A stretch of DNA of 64,000 nucleotides from Candidatus Paceibacterota bacterium. GTDB taxonomy: Bacteria > Verrucomicrobiota > Verrucomicrobiia > Limisphaerales > UBA8199. The stretch lies in assembly GCA_035452965.1 (NCBI GenBank), contig DAOTCE010000019.1, positions 1 to 64,000 on the forward strand, given 5' to 3'. Each line of letters opens with the position of its first letter. Positions within the stretch are counted from its first letter, which is position 1. Both the position numbers and the translations under genes were made by a program. A model generated the notes under the pieces. It had not been told where the DNA came from. It ran no database searches and saw only the letters and a program-made list of their open reading frames with translations. Below are positions 28,063-36,857 of this stretch, piece by piece.

Positions 28063-29091
28063 CTAAGGGGCGCGCTTCCGCCACCAAGCCAACAGGACAA
28101 ACCCAGTGAGTGTCACGACCCCCACGCTGGGCTCGGGGATAATCGCTACGCGGAAGCCAATTTCCCACCGCTCTTCCGTCGGGTCAGTGGATCCTATGAG
28201 GCCTGCGGATCCGCCGTCCGTGGAGTTCCAGCTTCCGCCGAGCAGCACACACAAACCGTCGCTGACGGTCTCAGTCCATTCCACCACATTGCCGGCCTGA
28301 TCGAAGGTGCCGTAATAGCTGCGAGCCAAGGTATAGGCCCCCGCGTCCGTCAACGCGTTGCCCGACGGCAGGTTAATGGAATTGTTGAGGGCATTGCCAC
28401 CGTTGTAGCCATTGGCGATGCCGTCGTCGTAGTAGTAGTTAGCACTGTTTGGGTCGGATGAATTCCCCGGCCGGCTGTTGGGCTGGTCGTTGCTGCGCGT
28501 GGGGTAAAGCCAGTAGCCGGCGTTGCCCGAGGCGCCGGTCGGATCGTAATACGCGGCCTTGTGCCACTCATCCTGGGTGGAGAGGCAGAAAAGCGCCCCA
28601 GGGTCCCTGGCAAAGCCGGTGCCACTGGTCGCGCCATTAAGGGTGTAAACCCCGGCCTCAGTCGTGGCCGGCCCTTGCAATCCGGTCGGTTGGCCGTTCT
28701 GGAGCCAGTTGACGAAGCGCGCCGCGTCAAACCAGCTTACATACGTCACGGGCCGGTTGCCGCTCCCGAAGACGGAGTAGTGGTAGCTGCCGGAGGAGCC
28801 GGTCCGTATAATGCCGCGGACCTGCGGCAGCGAGTTCAGCAAGGGGTTGTAGAGGCTATAGGTATCAGTGGCGCCGACGGCGTTGAGGAAAGCGCAATAC
28901 TGATTAAGGGTCACCTCGTACTTGCCCATGGAATAATCGTAACCGACGGAGCCCGCATCGAACATCCAGTCTGCGGGGTTGTTGATGTTCCCGACCGGCA
29001 CGGATTGGATGGTGATCAGGGCCGAGGCGTTTCCCACCAGCAGTCCCAAAGTCCCCAGTACCAGGGGCAACATGTTGGATGCTCGCTTCAT
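28063..29091 (-). CDS. SUMF1/FGE-sulfatase-domain PEP-CTERM protein
   Basis: The 342-aa secreted protein has a signal peptide (MLPLVLGTLGLLVGNASA), an SUMF1-like fold (MGKYEVTLNQYCAFLNAV, PVTYVSWFDAARFVNWLQNG, LSTQDEWHKAAYYDP, GNVVEWTET, GGSWNS) and a C-terminal PEP-CTERM anchor (IPEPSVGVV followed by a hydrophobic helix and WWRKR). The formylglycine-generating Cys pair is not evident, so it is probably a structural or binding relative. The PEP-CTERM tail marks it for exosortase-dependent sorting. Confidence 0.8.
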   Translation of the reverse strand: MKRASNMLPLVLGTLGLLVGNASALITIQSVPVGNINNPADWMFDAGSVGYDYSMGKYEVTLNQYCAFLNAVGATDTYSLYNPLLNSLPQVRGIIRTGSSGSYHYSVFGSGNRPVTYVSWFDAARFVNWLQNGQPTGLQGPATTEAGVYTLNGATSGTGFARDPGALFCLSTQDEWHKAAYYDPTGASGNAGYWLYPTRSNDQPNSRPGNSSDPNSANYYYDDGIANGYNGGNALNNSINLPSGNALTDAGAYTLARSYYGTFDQAGNVVEWTETVSDGLCVLLGGSWNSTDGGSAGLIGSTDPTEERWEIGFRVAIIPEPSVGVVTLTGFVLLAWWRKRAP

Positions 29092-29137
29092 GATAAGTGC
29101 GGATTGTGGCCAATTGCCGGCTTGATGTCGAGGCCTG

Positions 29138-31618
29138 TTAGCTTGCATTCTTCCGCCAGACCGCCAGGCCACCGGCGACGTTCAGCAGCGCCGTCAGCAG
29201 GCAGACGCCTCCGACACCAATCAGCGGGATTAACACGGTGCAAGCCAGCAGCGCGCCCAGGCAGGCGCCGACAAAGTCCGCCTCGTAGAGCCGGGCGGCG
29301 CCGCGGATCGTGCCGTCATATTCCAGGCGGTTGGCCAGCGGGAACTGCATTCCGACCAGTATTGCCAGTATCAGCGTCAGGAGCGCGATGATTGCTTGAA
29401 CCATTGCCAGGGAAGCAGCCGACCCGCCCATCCGGTTTAGCAGCGGCAGCCAGAGCGGTAGCAGTGCGGCGAAGCCCGCGATGAGAAACGCCAGCAGCGA
29501 CAAGCTGCCACTACCGAGACTCAGGAGCTTGTTGGTGGATTCGCAGGTATGACTACCTGCAACGCCTGTTTCTTCCCCGCCCCGTCCGGGTCTGTTGTGG
29601 AGCGTGGGAGGCGCAGTCAGCCTTTCGTTTGCGCCGGACGGGCTCACCTCGCTGGCAGACTGGCGAGGGCTCTCTCTCTGTCCAAGAGAGAAGGGGAATG
29701 AAGCGTGCGTCTTGCCAAAAAGATCATTCTTGGGACCTCCCGCCACCCGGACTCCAAAGAGGCCCGGAACGGCACGCCAATCCTCGCCCTTTACTGCAAG
29801 CCGGTTCACCACGAGCGCCCCCAGCGCCAATCCCGCCATGAAGACCGTTACAATGACCCCCACCTGGTGATAGACTGAGCCACAAAGGACCTGGAAGGCC
29901 AGCAGCAGAACTAACTCCAGGGCGGAGGCGGCGAAGCCTGAAGCAAACAGTACAAAAGCATTGCCGCGAAACCGCACAAGGTACAAGCCAAGCGCCAGCA
30001 GCAATCCCGCCTCGATCAGTCCGACCCGGACGTCGAACTGACTCATCCAGTGGCGAAGGTAGTAATAGTAGAGGACGGGGCTGAAGTCCTTATTCGTCGC
30101 CGCCGGCTGTTCCGCGGCGTTGGCGAGGGACGCCATGCGGTCCGGCGTCAGCATGGCGGACAGGTAGTGGCGATTTACCAGGCGTGTCTTGATCTGCCGC
30201 TGCTCCAGGCGCGAGGCAACATCGGCAAACAGCGGCCCGTCCGACGCCAGGAAAAACACCCGTCCGCCGGGGATCAGCAGCACATTGCGGAACGATCGCC
30301 GCGCCGCCATCCTCGCCGAGGACAGCATGCGTGCCAGCTCCGGGCTAACGTAGTTCTCATACTGGCCGAGCGCGAAGCACACCACTCCGTTGCCGACCAG
30401 CACGCTTTTGACCTCGGCCAGGAATTCCGCGGTATAGAAGCGGTTGATCTGAGCGCTGGCAGGAGCGGGAACGTCCACAATGACCACATCGTATTGCTCC
30501 TTGGCCTGCTTCACGAACAGCCGCCCATCCGTGTTGATGATTCGGATCCGGCTGTCGGCCAGGTTCTGCGGCAGATACTTCCTGCCGAGCGCCAGGATCA
30601 GCGGGTCCAGCTCCACGTAATCCACCGTCCGGACGCCATGCTTGAGAATCTCGCGCGCCGTGCCCGAGATGCCGCCGCCAACGAGCAACACCCGCTGCGA
30701 CTCCGGGCGCTGCGCCATCGCATAGTGCACGGTTTCCTCCACGCGCTGGTCGTCGCGGGTCGAGGTGATGGGGATGCCGTTTTCAATGAAATCATACTGT
30801 CCAGCCGATTTGGTCACGACCACCTTGCCGTAGGGCGAGTTGGCATGGGCGACAACGCGCGACCGAGGATATTGCAGACAGGTTGAAATGCTGTCCAGGT
30901 CCGCCAGGAACGTGATGCCGACCAATCCAACCCCCAGTGCGGGGGCAAATGCGGGAACCAGGCGGGCAGCCAACCCCGTCCCCTGCTCCTCCAGCCCCAC
31001 CCGCCATGCCAGTGCCAGGTTGAGCGCGGCGGGACAGACGAGGATAGCGATATGGTCGAGCCAGTGAACCAGCACCAGGCTGAATAGGACGCCGCCGGTG
31101 ATGCTGCCGATGCTGTCCGCGACGTAGGCGCGACCGATTCCCGCCGCTCCCTCTTCGCGCACCAGGATTGCGCATGCCAGGGTCAGCGCATAGCCCGCCA
31201 ACAGGCAATATGGCAGAAGCAATACGAACGTGGCTCCCACCGTCTCCGTGGCGCCCGCCGCCGCGCCGCGGACGAATACCACATTGCGCAATGTCCGCAA
31301 CAGGAACACCTGCGCGAGCGGCAGCACCGCCACCAGCATCTGGATTCCCGCCAGAGCGCTGAATTGGTTGCGCAGCTTCGCCGCGGTGCGCCCCAGCCCC
31401 GCGCCAAGGCCCATCAACAGGAGCCACAAGCCGAGCACCACGCCCAGCACCATCTCATTGCCGGAGAATACGGCCAGCAACTCGCGCATTAGCGCCAGTT
31501 GCGTCATCACGCACGACACCCCGAGCGCCGCTACGCTCGCCAGCACCAGCCGCCGGCGATCAGGAGCGCGGATGTTCTTCCTCAAAGCATTCCACGTGAT
31601 AGGTGGAAACCGAGACAT
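29138..31618 (-). CDS. Membrane-bound spermidine synthase-like protein
   Basis: The 826-aa protein has an N-terminal membrane domain (about 6-7 helices), a central spermidine synthase-like Rossmann methyltransferase fold (RVLLVGGGISGTAREIL, VDYVELDP, IINTDGRLF, YDVVIVDVPAP) and a C-terminal membrane domain. Residues ~630-700 form a hydrophilic low-complexity insert between two membrane helices (approximately 29,530-29,740) that looks foreign. Family members are aminopropyl transferases or orphan SAM-dependent enzymes. Its start overlaps the 3' end of the MEMO/AMMECR1 gene by 59 bp, suggesting an operon or a later true start. Confidence 0.75.
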   Translation of the reverse strand: MSRFPPITWNALRKNIRAPDRRRLVLASVAALGVSCVMTQLALMRELLAVFSGNEMVLGVVLGLWLLLMGLGAGLGRTAAKLRNQFSALAGIQMLVAVLPLAQVFLLRTLRNVVFVRGAAAGATETVGATFVLLLPYCLLAGYALTLACAILVREEGAAGIGRAYVADSIGSITGGVLFSLVLVHWLDHIAILVCPAALNLALAWRVGLEEQGTGLAARLVPAFAPALGVGLVGITFLADLDSISTCLQYPRSRVVAHANSPYGKVVVTKSAGQYDFIENGIPITSTRDDQRVEETVHYAMAQRPESQRVLLVGGGISGTAREILKHGVRTVDYVELDPLILALGRKYLPQNLADSRIRIINTDGRLFVKQAKEQYDVVIVDVPAPASAQINRFYTAEFLAEVKSVLVGNGVVCFALGQYENYVSPELARMLSSARMAARRSFRNVLLIPGGRVFFLASDGPLFADVASRLEQRQIKTRLVNRHYLSAMLTPDRMASLANAAEQPAATNKDFSPVLYYYYLRHWMSQFDVRVGLIEAGLLLALGLYLVRFRGNAFVLFASGFAASALELVLLLAFQVLCGSVYHQVGVIVTVFMAGLALGALVVNRLAVKGEDWRAVPGLFGVRVAGGPKNDLFGKTHASFPFSLGQRESPRQSASEVSPSGANERLTAPPTLHNRPGRGGEETGVAGSHTCESTNKLLSLGSGSLSLLAFLIAGFAALLPLWLPLLNRMGGSAASLAMVQAIIALLTLILAILVGMQFPLANRLEYDGTIRGAARLYEADFVGACLGALLACTVLIPLIGVGGVCLLTALLNVAGGLAVWRKNAS

Positions 31619-33146
31619 CCGTTCCTCGCCACGCGGAGGGTTCGCAGCCGGCCTTCTGGGAGAGATGGTTGAGGAATGCAGTCTTGTCGGGTATCTGCGC
31701 CCAGACCTGCGGCAGAAACGTCGCGGTGCGCGGGCCGATGTGCAGCAGCACCCCGTCCTCGTTCGGGTGCAGCTTGCTCAGCAGGTCGTCCGGCGAAGTG
31801 AACGCCAGCGGCTGCGGCTCCGTCAGCACGCTGATCTCGATCTTGATGTCGCCCAATTCGCCCGGCTGGACTGGTGGGAAGCGCGGGTCGCGCAGGGCGG
31901 CGTTCCGGGCGTTTTCGGCTACCGCCCGGTGCAACGGCTCGATAGCAGTCAGGTGGCCGATGCAGCCTCGCAGCGCCCCGCTCTTGGTCAACGTGACGAA
32001 GCAGGCCTTCTTTTCGAGCAGTTTCGGCGGCAGGCTCCTGGCTTCCGACTCCGGCAGGCTCCCTGTGGCCGTCACGCTCTTCAACGTTCTGCGCGCGAGG
32101 TCCAGCAGTGATTTCCGCTCCTCCGCCGACAGGGTCTCCGATGTCGGCGCGTAAAACGCCACTGCCGTGTATCCCACCACACGGTCTTTCTCGCCGGCCA
32201 CATCGCCACTATTACGGTAATCGAGCAATTGCGCCTTCCAACCCTTCTGCCGCGCCAGGTGCAGCAGCGCCAGCACCGGAAGCTTGCCGCACGCTTCCTG
32301 CGCCTTCATCGCGTCAATGTCCAGGTCGCAGATGGCTTTGACGCAACGGCTGTCCAGCCCTTTCGCGGACTCGTAGGAATGATAATGGCTCAAGTCTGTG
32401 CTGGCGACAAATATCGTCCGATCATCCATTCGCTCCGCCAGCGCCCTCGCCAACTGTTCCGGGTCTGCCTCGCCAACTACCACGGGCAAGAGCTGGAAGT
32501 TCTTGAGCACCTTCTGCAGGAAAGGCACCTGGACCTCGACTGAGTGCTCCCACGTCTCAGGCGTGTCCTGACCAGCTTCGGGCGCGGTCTTTGGCGCCTG
32601 CCGCCACCAACCCGGGCGCTGGACCATGCACTGCGGTTCCAGCACAAAGGGCGCGACCGACGCCAGCCCCTTCGCTTTGTCTGAGATCGGGACCAGACCC
32701 AGCGGCGTCCGGTAAGCCTCCGCGTTTGGGACGCACGCCCCTTGGAACAGCGCGTAGTGGCTGGCGCCAATGACGACCACCGTGCGCACGTCGCGCCCGG
32801 CCAACTGCTTGTAGGCTATGGCCGCCGTCTGTCCGGAGAAATCATAACCCGCGTGCGGACAGACCAGGCCCTTTAGCCGCGAGATATGGCGGTCCGGCGC
32901 GGCCGCCAGCAGCCGGTCGAGCGCATCGGAAAGCTTCGCCGCCTCGCCCGGGTAGAAGAGCCCCGCCACCGCGGGCTCACGGATTCGCTGCGCGCTCTTG
33001 TTGGACGCCGCCAACCCCACCTGGTTTGTGGGCTGCGTGTCATGGAACGAATCCGGTCGGGCTCCGCACCCAAAGCCGGCAAGCAGCAGCGCCAACGCGA
33101 TACCGCCGCCACACCCTCTAGCACAGCCTTGCGAGTGATTTGCCAT
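31560..33146 (-). CDS. MEMO1-AMMECR1 fusion lipoprotein (AmmeMemoRadiSam B+A)
   Basis: A 528-aa two-domain protein. After a lipoprotein-like signal (ALALLLAGFGC) the MEMO1 domain shows PAVAGLFYPG, VCPHAGYDFSG, GASHYALF, HSVEVQVPFLQ and TDLSHYHSY, which supply the His/Cys metal site. The C-terminal AMMECR1 domain contains FVTLTKSGALRGCIGHL and DPRFPPV. The AmmeMemoRadiSam trio normally includes a radical-SAM partner, which is not adjacent here. The start at 33,146 is preferred over 33,206 because it sets a typical signal peptide. An exported version is unusual for the family. Confidence 0.82.
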   Translation of the reverse strand: MANHSQGCARGCGGGIALALLLAGFGCGARPDSFHDTQPTNQVGLAASNKSAQRIREPAVAGLFYPGEAAKLSDALDRLLAAAPDRHISRLKGLVCPHAGYDFSGQTAAIAYKQLAGRDVRTVVVIGASHYALFQGACVPNAEAYRTPLGLVPISDKAKGLASVAPFVLEPQCMVQRPGWWRQAPKTAPEAGQDTPETWEHSVEVQVPFLQKVLKNFQLLPVVVGEADPEQLARALAERMDDRTIFVASTDLSHYHSYESAKGLDSRCVKAICDLDIDAMKAQEACGKLPVLALLHLARQKGWKAQLLDYRNSGDVAGEKDRVVGYTAVAFYAPTSETLSAEERKSLLDLARRTLKSVTATGSLPESEARSLPPKLLEKKACFVTLTKSGALRGCIGHLTAIEPLHRAVAENARNAALRDPRFPPVQPGELGDIKIEISVLTEPQPLAFTSPDDLLSKLHPNEDGVLLHIGPRTATFLPQVWAQIPDKTAFLNHLSQKAGCEPSAWRGTDVSVSTYHVECFEEEHPRS

Positions 33147-33303
33147 GCCTGCAAGGCATACTCCTTCGCCGGCCGATGGCAAGGCCAAAATCATGACCTT
33201 CACCACTGCTTCCCTTCCTTGGCAGAGCCAGCTTATCCTTCAGTTTGAGTACAATCGGCTGGATTGCGCCCGAAACACCCGCCAGACCCCGATGCGAGCC
33301 CGC

Positions 33304-33363
33304 CGATACCCCGGTGTGTATCCCATGGGGAGCGCTCCCCATGGGATACACACCGGGGTATCG
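33304..33363. repeat. Long palindrome, copy 3 (perfect, 60 bp)
   Basis: A perfect 60-bp palindrome with no loop: left half 33,304-33,333, right half 33,334-33,363, centre GGGGAGCGCTCCCC. The arms match copy 1 (ATACCCCGGTGTGTATCCCA). It lies between the divergent MEMO-AMMECR1 and NHL genes in a ~465-bp gap; no other element was seen there. Confidence 0.9.
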
Positions 33364-33612
33364 CCATGGTCTAGCCGAAGTCAGCCCGTGCAAACGCGCC
33401 GTACTGTCCATTTTTGAGACAGCCGGAGGAAGGGTGACAGCCAGGGATCAGCGCGCTTTGCTCTGCGCAGCCTGCCGCAGTTGAATCTCGAACAGACGGA
33501 AATGTCGACGTTCCTCCGCAAGAAACCGGGATACGCCCGCCGCCTTTGTTGTTCGCGCGAAAGGTATTGGCAATTCTGAAACGTCGCACTACCATGGAAA
33601 GGCAAAGCAAGT

Positions 33613-34917
33613 ATGTGCCGCTTCACCCAGCACCTCGGGGTAACCGTCAGCCGAAGCCTCGCACTGCTTGCACTGGTGCTGGGTAGTGCTTCTGGCTTGG
33701 GAGCAGACAACGCGGTTTACCTCTGGAGGACCTTCGCGGGACAACCGGGCAGTTGGGGCACCAACGATGGCGCGGGCGGCGCGGCGCGTTTCTACTATCC
33801 GGGCGGAGTAGCGGCGGACGGCGCGGGCAACCTCTTTGTGGCGGACACCATCAATCACACCATCCGGAAAGTGACGAGCGCCGGGGCAGTGACGACCCTG
33901 GCGGGCAGCGCGGGCAACGCCGGCACCAACGATGGCACTGGCAGCGCGGCGCGGTTCTGGTATCCGTCCGGGGTGGCGGTGGACGGCACGGGTAACGTTT
34001 ATGTGGCGGACCAGGGCAGCCACACCATCCGCCGCATCACGAGCGGCGGGGCAGTGTCAACGCTCGCGGGCTTGGGGGGAAATAGCGGCACCAACGATGG
34101 TACCGGCAGCGCGGCGCGGTTCTCGTCTCCGTCCGGGGTGGCGGTGGATGGCGCGGGCACCGTGTATGTGGCCGATTACTTCAACCACACCATCCGCCAG
34201 GTGACCAGCGCCGGGATCGTCACCACACTTGCGGGTTGGGCGGGGCAGAGTGGGACGAACGATTCCCAGGGCACCGCGGCGCGGTTCTCGCTTCCCTCAA
34301 GTGTCGCGGTGGATACTGACGGAAATGTGTTTGTGGCGGATTTCGGGAACCACACCGTCCGCATGATCACCAGCGGCGGAATCGTCTCAACGCTTGCCGG
34401 GTTGGCGGGAAATCCCGGCAGCGATGACGGGCCGGGCGGCAGCGCGCGGTTTTACTATCCGCAAGGCGTCGCCGTGGACGCCGCGGGCAATGTGCTCGTG
34501 GCTGACCGCTTCAACCACACGATCCGGAAAGTGACGGGCGCAGGGGCGGTGACGACGTTGGGGGGTAGTGCGGAACTGAGCGGCACCAACGATGGCCCCG
34601 GCAACGCGGCACGGTTTAACTTGCCTTACGGCGTGGCGGCGGACAGCGCAGGCAATGTCTATGTGGCCGACACCTATAATCATCGCATCAGCAAAGGCAT
34701 CTCCCTGCCAGTGCTTGCCATCCGGCAGTCTGGCAACAGCAGCATCGTGTTCTGGCCGTCGCCGTCCGCGAGTTTTGTGCTGGAAGAGAATTCCGACCCG
34801 GCCAATGCCACCGGCTGGGTGACCTGCGGCTACCCGATCGCCGACGACGGTACCAACAAGAGCATCACCATCACTTCGCCGACGGACAACCAATTCTTCC
34901 GGCTTGTGTCCGACTAA
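33613..34917 (+). CDS. Secreted NHL-repeat protein
   Basis: A 434-aa protein with a signal peptide (LALLALVLGSASGLGA) followed by about six NHL repeats of ~56 residues. Each has a GTNDG turn, the phrase ARFYYPxGVAVDGAGNVYVAD and NHTIRKVTSAGxVTTLAG. This predicts a six-bladed beta-propeller that binds a ligand or protein. A C-terminal beta-domain (SIVFWPSPSASFVLEENSD) is a common verrucomicrobial tail. It ends 100 bp before the truncated comM and on the same strand. Confidence 0.88.
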   Translation: MCRFTQHLGVTVSRSLALLALVLGSASGLGADNAVYLWRTFAGQPGSWGTNDGAGGAARFYYPGGVAADGAGNLFVADTINHTIRKVTSAGAVTTLAGSAGNAGTNDGTGSAARFWYPSGVAVDGTGNVYVADQGSHTIRRITSGGAVSTLAGLGGNSGTNDGTGSAARFSSPSGVAVDGAGTVYVADYFNHTIRQVTSAGIVTTLAGWAGQSGTNDSQGTAARFSLPSSVAVDTDGNVFVADFGNHTVRMITSGGIVSTLAGLAGNPGSDDGPGGSARFYYPQGVAVDAAGNVLVADRFNHTIRKVTGAGAVTTLGGSAELSGTNDGPGNAARFNLPYGVAADSAGNVYVADTYNHRISKGISLPVLAIRQSGNSSIVFWPSPSASFVLEENSDPANATGWVTCGYPIADDGTNKSITITSPTDNQFFRLVSD

Positions 34918-35016
34918 CGGCGGCGGAAACGAAGCCGGTGTTTGTTCGCGCGGCCTTTCCCACCGGCTCCCATTTCCGAATTGCGCTTTCTAACGGGTTG
35001 GCCCATAACGGTGCGG

Positions 35017-35117
35017 ATGTTGGCCAAGGTCTGCTCCGCCGCGGTCAGCGGCATCGAAGCGTATCCGGTCGAGGTGGAAGTCAATGCCGGCTACGGCGAC
35101 ACGCTCATCGTGATTGT
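35017..35117 (+). pseudogene. comM: comM, 5' fragment (first ~34 codons)
   Basis: ATG 35017 begins the ComM N terminus: MLAKVCSAAVSGIEAYPVEV and then the start of the LIVIV strand, matching the ComM/YifB N-terminal domain. The reading frame then leaves comM at about 35,117 and continues as unrelated residues to a stop at 35,185-35,187. The continuation of ComM (GLPDAAVKES) resumes at 56,684. The gene is therefore broken between these points by element 1. ComM is a hexameric helicase that drives branch migration during natural transformation. Confidence 0.88.
35113..35117. other. Putative left attachment junction of element 1
   Basis: The left junction of the 21.6-kb element is between comM codons for I-V-I-V and the sequence TGTCAACAAAACACC. 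Left flank ATTGT and right flank ATTGTCATCGTGGG share short strings only, so the exact crossover is ambiguous. A GT core at 35,116-35,117 and 56,682-56,683 would restore the frame as I-V-I-V-G-L-P, which fits the 2-bp core used by serine integrases. Confidence 0.55.
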
Positions 35118-35205
35118 TGTCAACAAAACACCCAAAGATTCTTTCGCTCATTTTCCCCTAATTTTACAGGGGTTTCGTGAGGTTTAGCCCCATTGACCCG
35201 AAAAA

Positions 35206-35370
35206 ATGAAAGCCGAACAGAGGGAAATTGCCATTGTCGGGGGCATCCTGTTTGCCCTGCTTCTCGGGGCATGGTTTTTCACGGGACACAAGCCTCTCGA
35301 AAAAGACCAAGTGGGGGCGGTGATGGTCTTGCTGGCCTTGTTTTGCGTAGGGGTGTTTCTGGACAGGTGA
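35206..35370 (+). CDS. Small two-helix membrane protein (54 aa)
   Basis: A 54-aa ORF with ATG 35206 and stop at 35,368-35,370. It reads MKAEQREIAIVGGILFALLL then a loop (TGHKPLEKDQ) and a second hydrophobic helix AVMVLLALFCVGVFL. Two membrane segments in a hairpin. It is 7 bp upstream of the PD-(D/E)XK gene on the same strand, so they likely share a transcript. Function unknown. Confidence 0.6.
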   Translation: MKAEQREIAIVGGILFALLLGAWFFTGHKPLEKDQVGAVMVLLALFCVGVFLDR

Positions 35371-35377
35371 ACATTGA

Positions 35378-35959
35378 ATGAAGGCACAATCGCTAAAGAG
35401 GATTACAAAATCACTGGAAACGGTTCTGGCCGAGATTGCGGCTTCGGGGCTTAGGGACCGAGACATCAGGCACAGGTATGCGGAGTTTTTGGTTGCCTCT
35501 GCTCTGGCCGAGCGGGGGCACGCCGTCCAAGTCCTGGGCGAAAGAGAGGACACCAGTGCAGACATTTACTTGCCCGCAACCCGCAAAAAGGTAGAGGTCA
35601 AATCCTGCAAGGCTCACGATGGCAATGGGGAAACCGATTGGGCCTACGCATCATTTGGAAAGGGGACTCAGATAAAACGCGGCAAGTTTGATTACTGCGT
35701 CTTCGTGGTGTTCGACAAATTGAGCGAAAGCGTTAGGGAGATTCTCATTTTCACGAGAGGCGAATTGAAAGAAGTCACCAAGATAAGGAAGGGCCTTGCC
35801 GCACATGAGGACACCAACCCTTGCCTGCTGATTTGTGCGCCAACCATTCAGGCTTATGACAGCAATCTAAAGCTGTGGGGCATCACGCCATTACAAATTG
35901 AGCGCGACCTTCGCCAGTATCCGAGAAGATTCGTGAACGCCTGGAGCAAGATAAAGTAA
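35378..35959 (+). CDS. PD-(D/E)XK nuclease-like protein
   Basis: This 193-aa protein has an N-terminal helical part and the nuclease motif of the PD-(D/E)XK superfamily: D62 in SADIYLP and E73-V-K75 in KVEVKSCK, with an ADIY strand before it. This is the arrangement of restriction-endonuclease-like and HJ-resolvase-like proteins. No methylase gene is paired with it directly. It sits in a tight run with a second PD-(D/E)XK-like gene 4 bp downstream and a SLOG-family gene, suggesting a defence or DNA-processing cassette. Confidence 0.65.
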   Translation: MKAQSLKRITKSLETVLAEIAASGLRDRDIRHRYAEFLVASALAERGHAVQVLGEREDTSADIYLPATRKKVEVKSCKAHDGNGETDWAYASFGKGTQIKRGKFDYCVFVVFDKLSESVREILIFTRGELKEVTKIRKGLAAHEDTNPCLLICAPTIQAYDSNLKLWGITPLQIERDLRQYPRRFVNAWSKIK

Positions 35960-35963
35960 CCGC

Positions 35964-36404
35964 ATGGAAAACAACACCATGCTGGACGAGAACGCGGTTG
36001 TGGAAGCCGTTTGCTCGTTCCTAGGTCAGAAGGGATACGTCATCAAAAGCAAGTGCTCAACCACTGAGCAGGGGATTGACGTTTGCGCCGAAAAACCTTC
36101 CACGGGAGAGAGAATCGAAGTCGAAGCAAAAGGGGGCACCAGTTCGCGACAAGGGAGCAATCGGTTCGGGAAACCATACACTGAATCGCAGGTTATTGAC
36201 CGAGTCGCGAAGGGATTCTATACGGTTTTCAAAATGAAGGGAGAGGGCTTGCCGAATACTCGATTTGTTCTGGCCGTGCCAGACACCCGATGGTTCCGCA
36301 AGCACTTAAATCCCGTAAGGCCAGCCTGTGAGGCAGCAGGAATCGGCGTCTTGTTGGTGACTGACGGGGCACAAGTGAAAATGTTCACTAGCTTTCAATT
36401 GTGA
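35964..36404 (+). CDS. Second PD-(D/E)XK nuclease-like protein
   Basis: A 146-aa protein with D39 in EQGIDVCAEKP and E54-A-K56 in RIEVEAKGG, matching the D...E-x-K catalytic pattern of PD-(D/E)XK nucleases. A Q and several basic residues (SSRQGSNRF) follow. Its size fits a VRR-NUC or restriction-endonuclease-like core. The stop codon overlaps the GTG start of the following SLOG-like gene, showing translational coupling. Confidence 0.6.
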   Translation: MENNTMLDENAVVEAVCSFLGQKGYVIKSKCSTTEQGIDVCAEKPSTGERIEVEAKGGTSSRQGSNRFGKPYTESQVIDRVAKGFYTVFKMKGEGLPNTRFVLAVPDTRWFRKHLNPVRPACEAAGIGVLLVTDGAQVKMFTSFQL

Positions 36405-36853
36405 AAATCGTCTCAGGCGGTCAAACTGGCGCTGACCGTGCTGCCCTTGATTGGGCCATCGAGCGAGGCATTCCGCATGGGGGCTGGTGCCCGAAAGGCA
36501 GGCTGGCCGAGGATGGACCCATCGCCCCGCGCTACCAATTGCAGGAAACCCCAACCAGCAACTATCCTCAGCGGACAGAATGGAACGTGCGGGACAGTGA
36601 CGGAACGGTGGTTTTCTCCATCGGCGCAGTTTTGTCTGGCGGTTCAAAGAAAACGGTTTCCCTTGCCCACAAGCACGGCAAACCAGTCCTCCACATTTCG
36701 CGAGACGGTGGGCCAGCGTTTCCAGACCAAGAATTGGTGCGGTTTATTCAGGCGCACAACATCCGCGTGCTTAACGTGGCAGGGCCGCGAGGGTCCAAAG
36801 AGCGAGAGGTTGCGGCTTTCGTCAAAACCGTTCTGCAACAGGCTTTGGGTTAA
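36401..36853 (+). CDS. YpsA/SLOG-family nucleotide-binding protein ('putative molybdenum carrier')
   Basis: The 150-aa protein belongs to the circularly permuted YpsA (SLOG) family: SGGQTGADRAALDWA at residues ~5-19, GWCPKGRLAEDG near 28-39, then VFSIGAVLSGGSKKTV. SLOG domains sense or produce nucleotide-derived signals, and the family is common in phage-defence islands. GTG 36401 overlaps the stop of the preceding gene by 3 bp. It is the third gene in a coupled set with two nucleases, suggesting a linked function. Confidence 0.7.
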   Translation: MKIVSGGQTGADRAALDWAIERGIPHGGWCPKGRLAEDGPIAPRYQLQETPTSNYPQRTEWNVRDSDGTVVFSIGAVLSGGSKKTVSLAHKHGKPVLHISRDGGPAFPDQELVRFIQAHNIRVLNVAGPRGSKEREVAAFVKTVLQQALG

Positions 36854-36857
36854 CAGC

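Noticed and set aside
132..33363. The three long palindromes as a CRISPR array
   Set aside because: They are 16 kb apart, not regularly spaced, and no cas genes are seen.
35118..35187. In-frame extension of the comM 5' fragment as a new protein
   Set aside because: The 23 residues after 35,117 are unrelated to ComM and end at a stop; it is read-through into element DNA.
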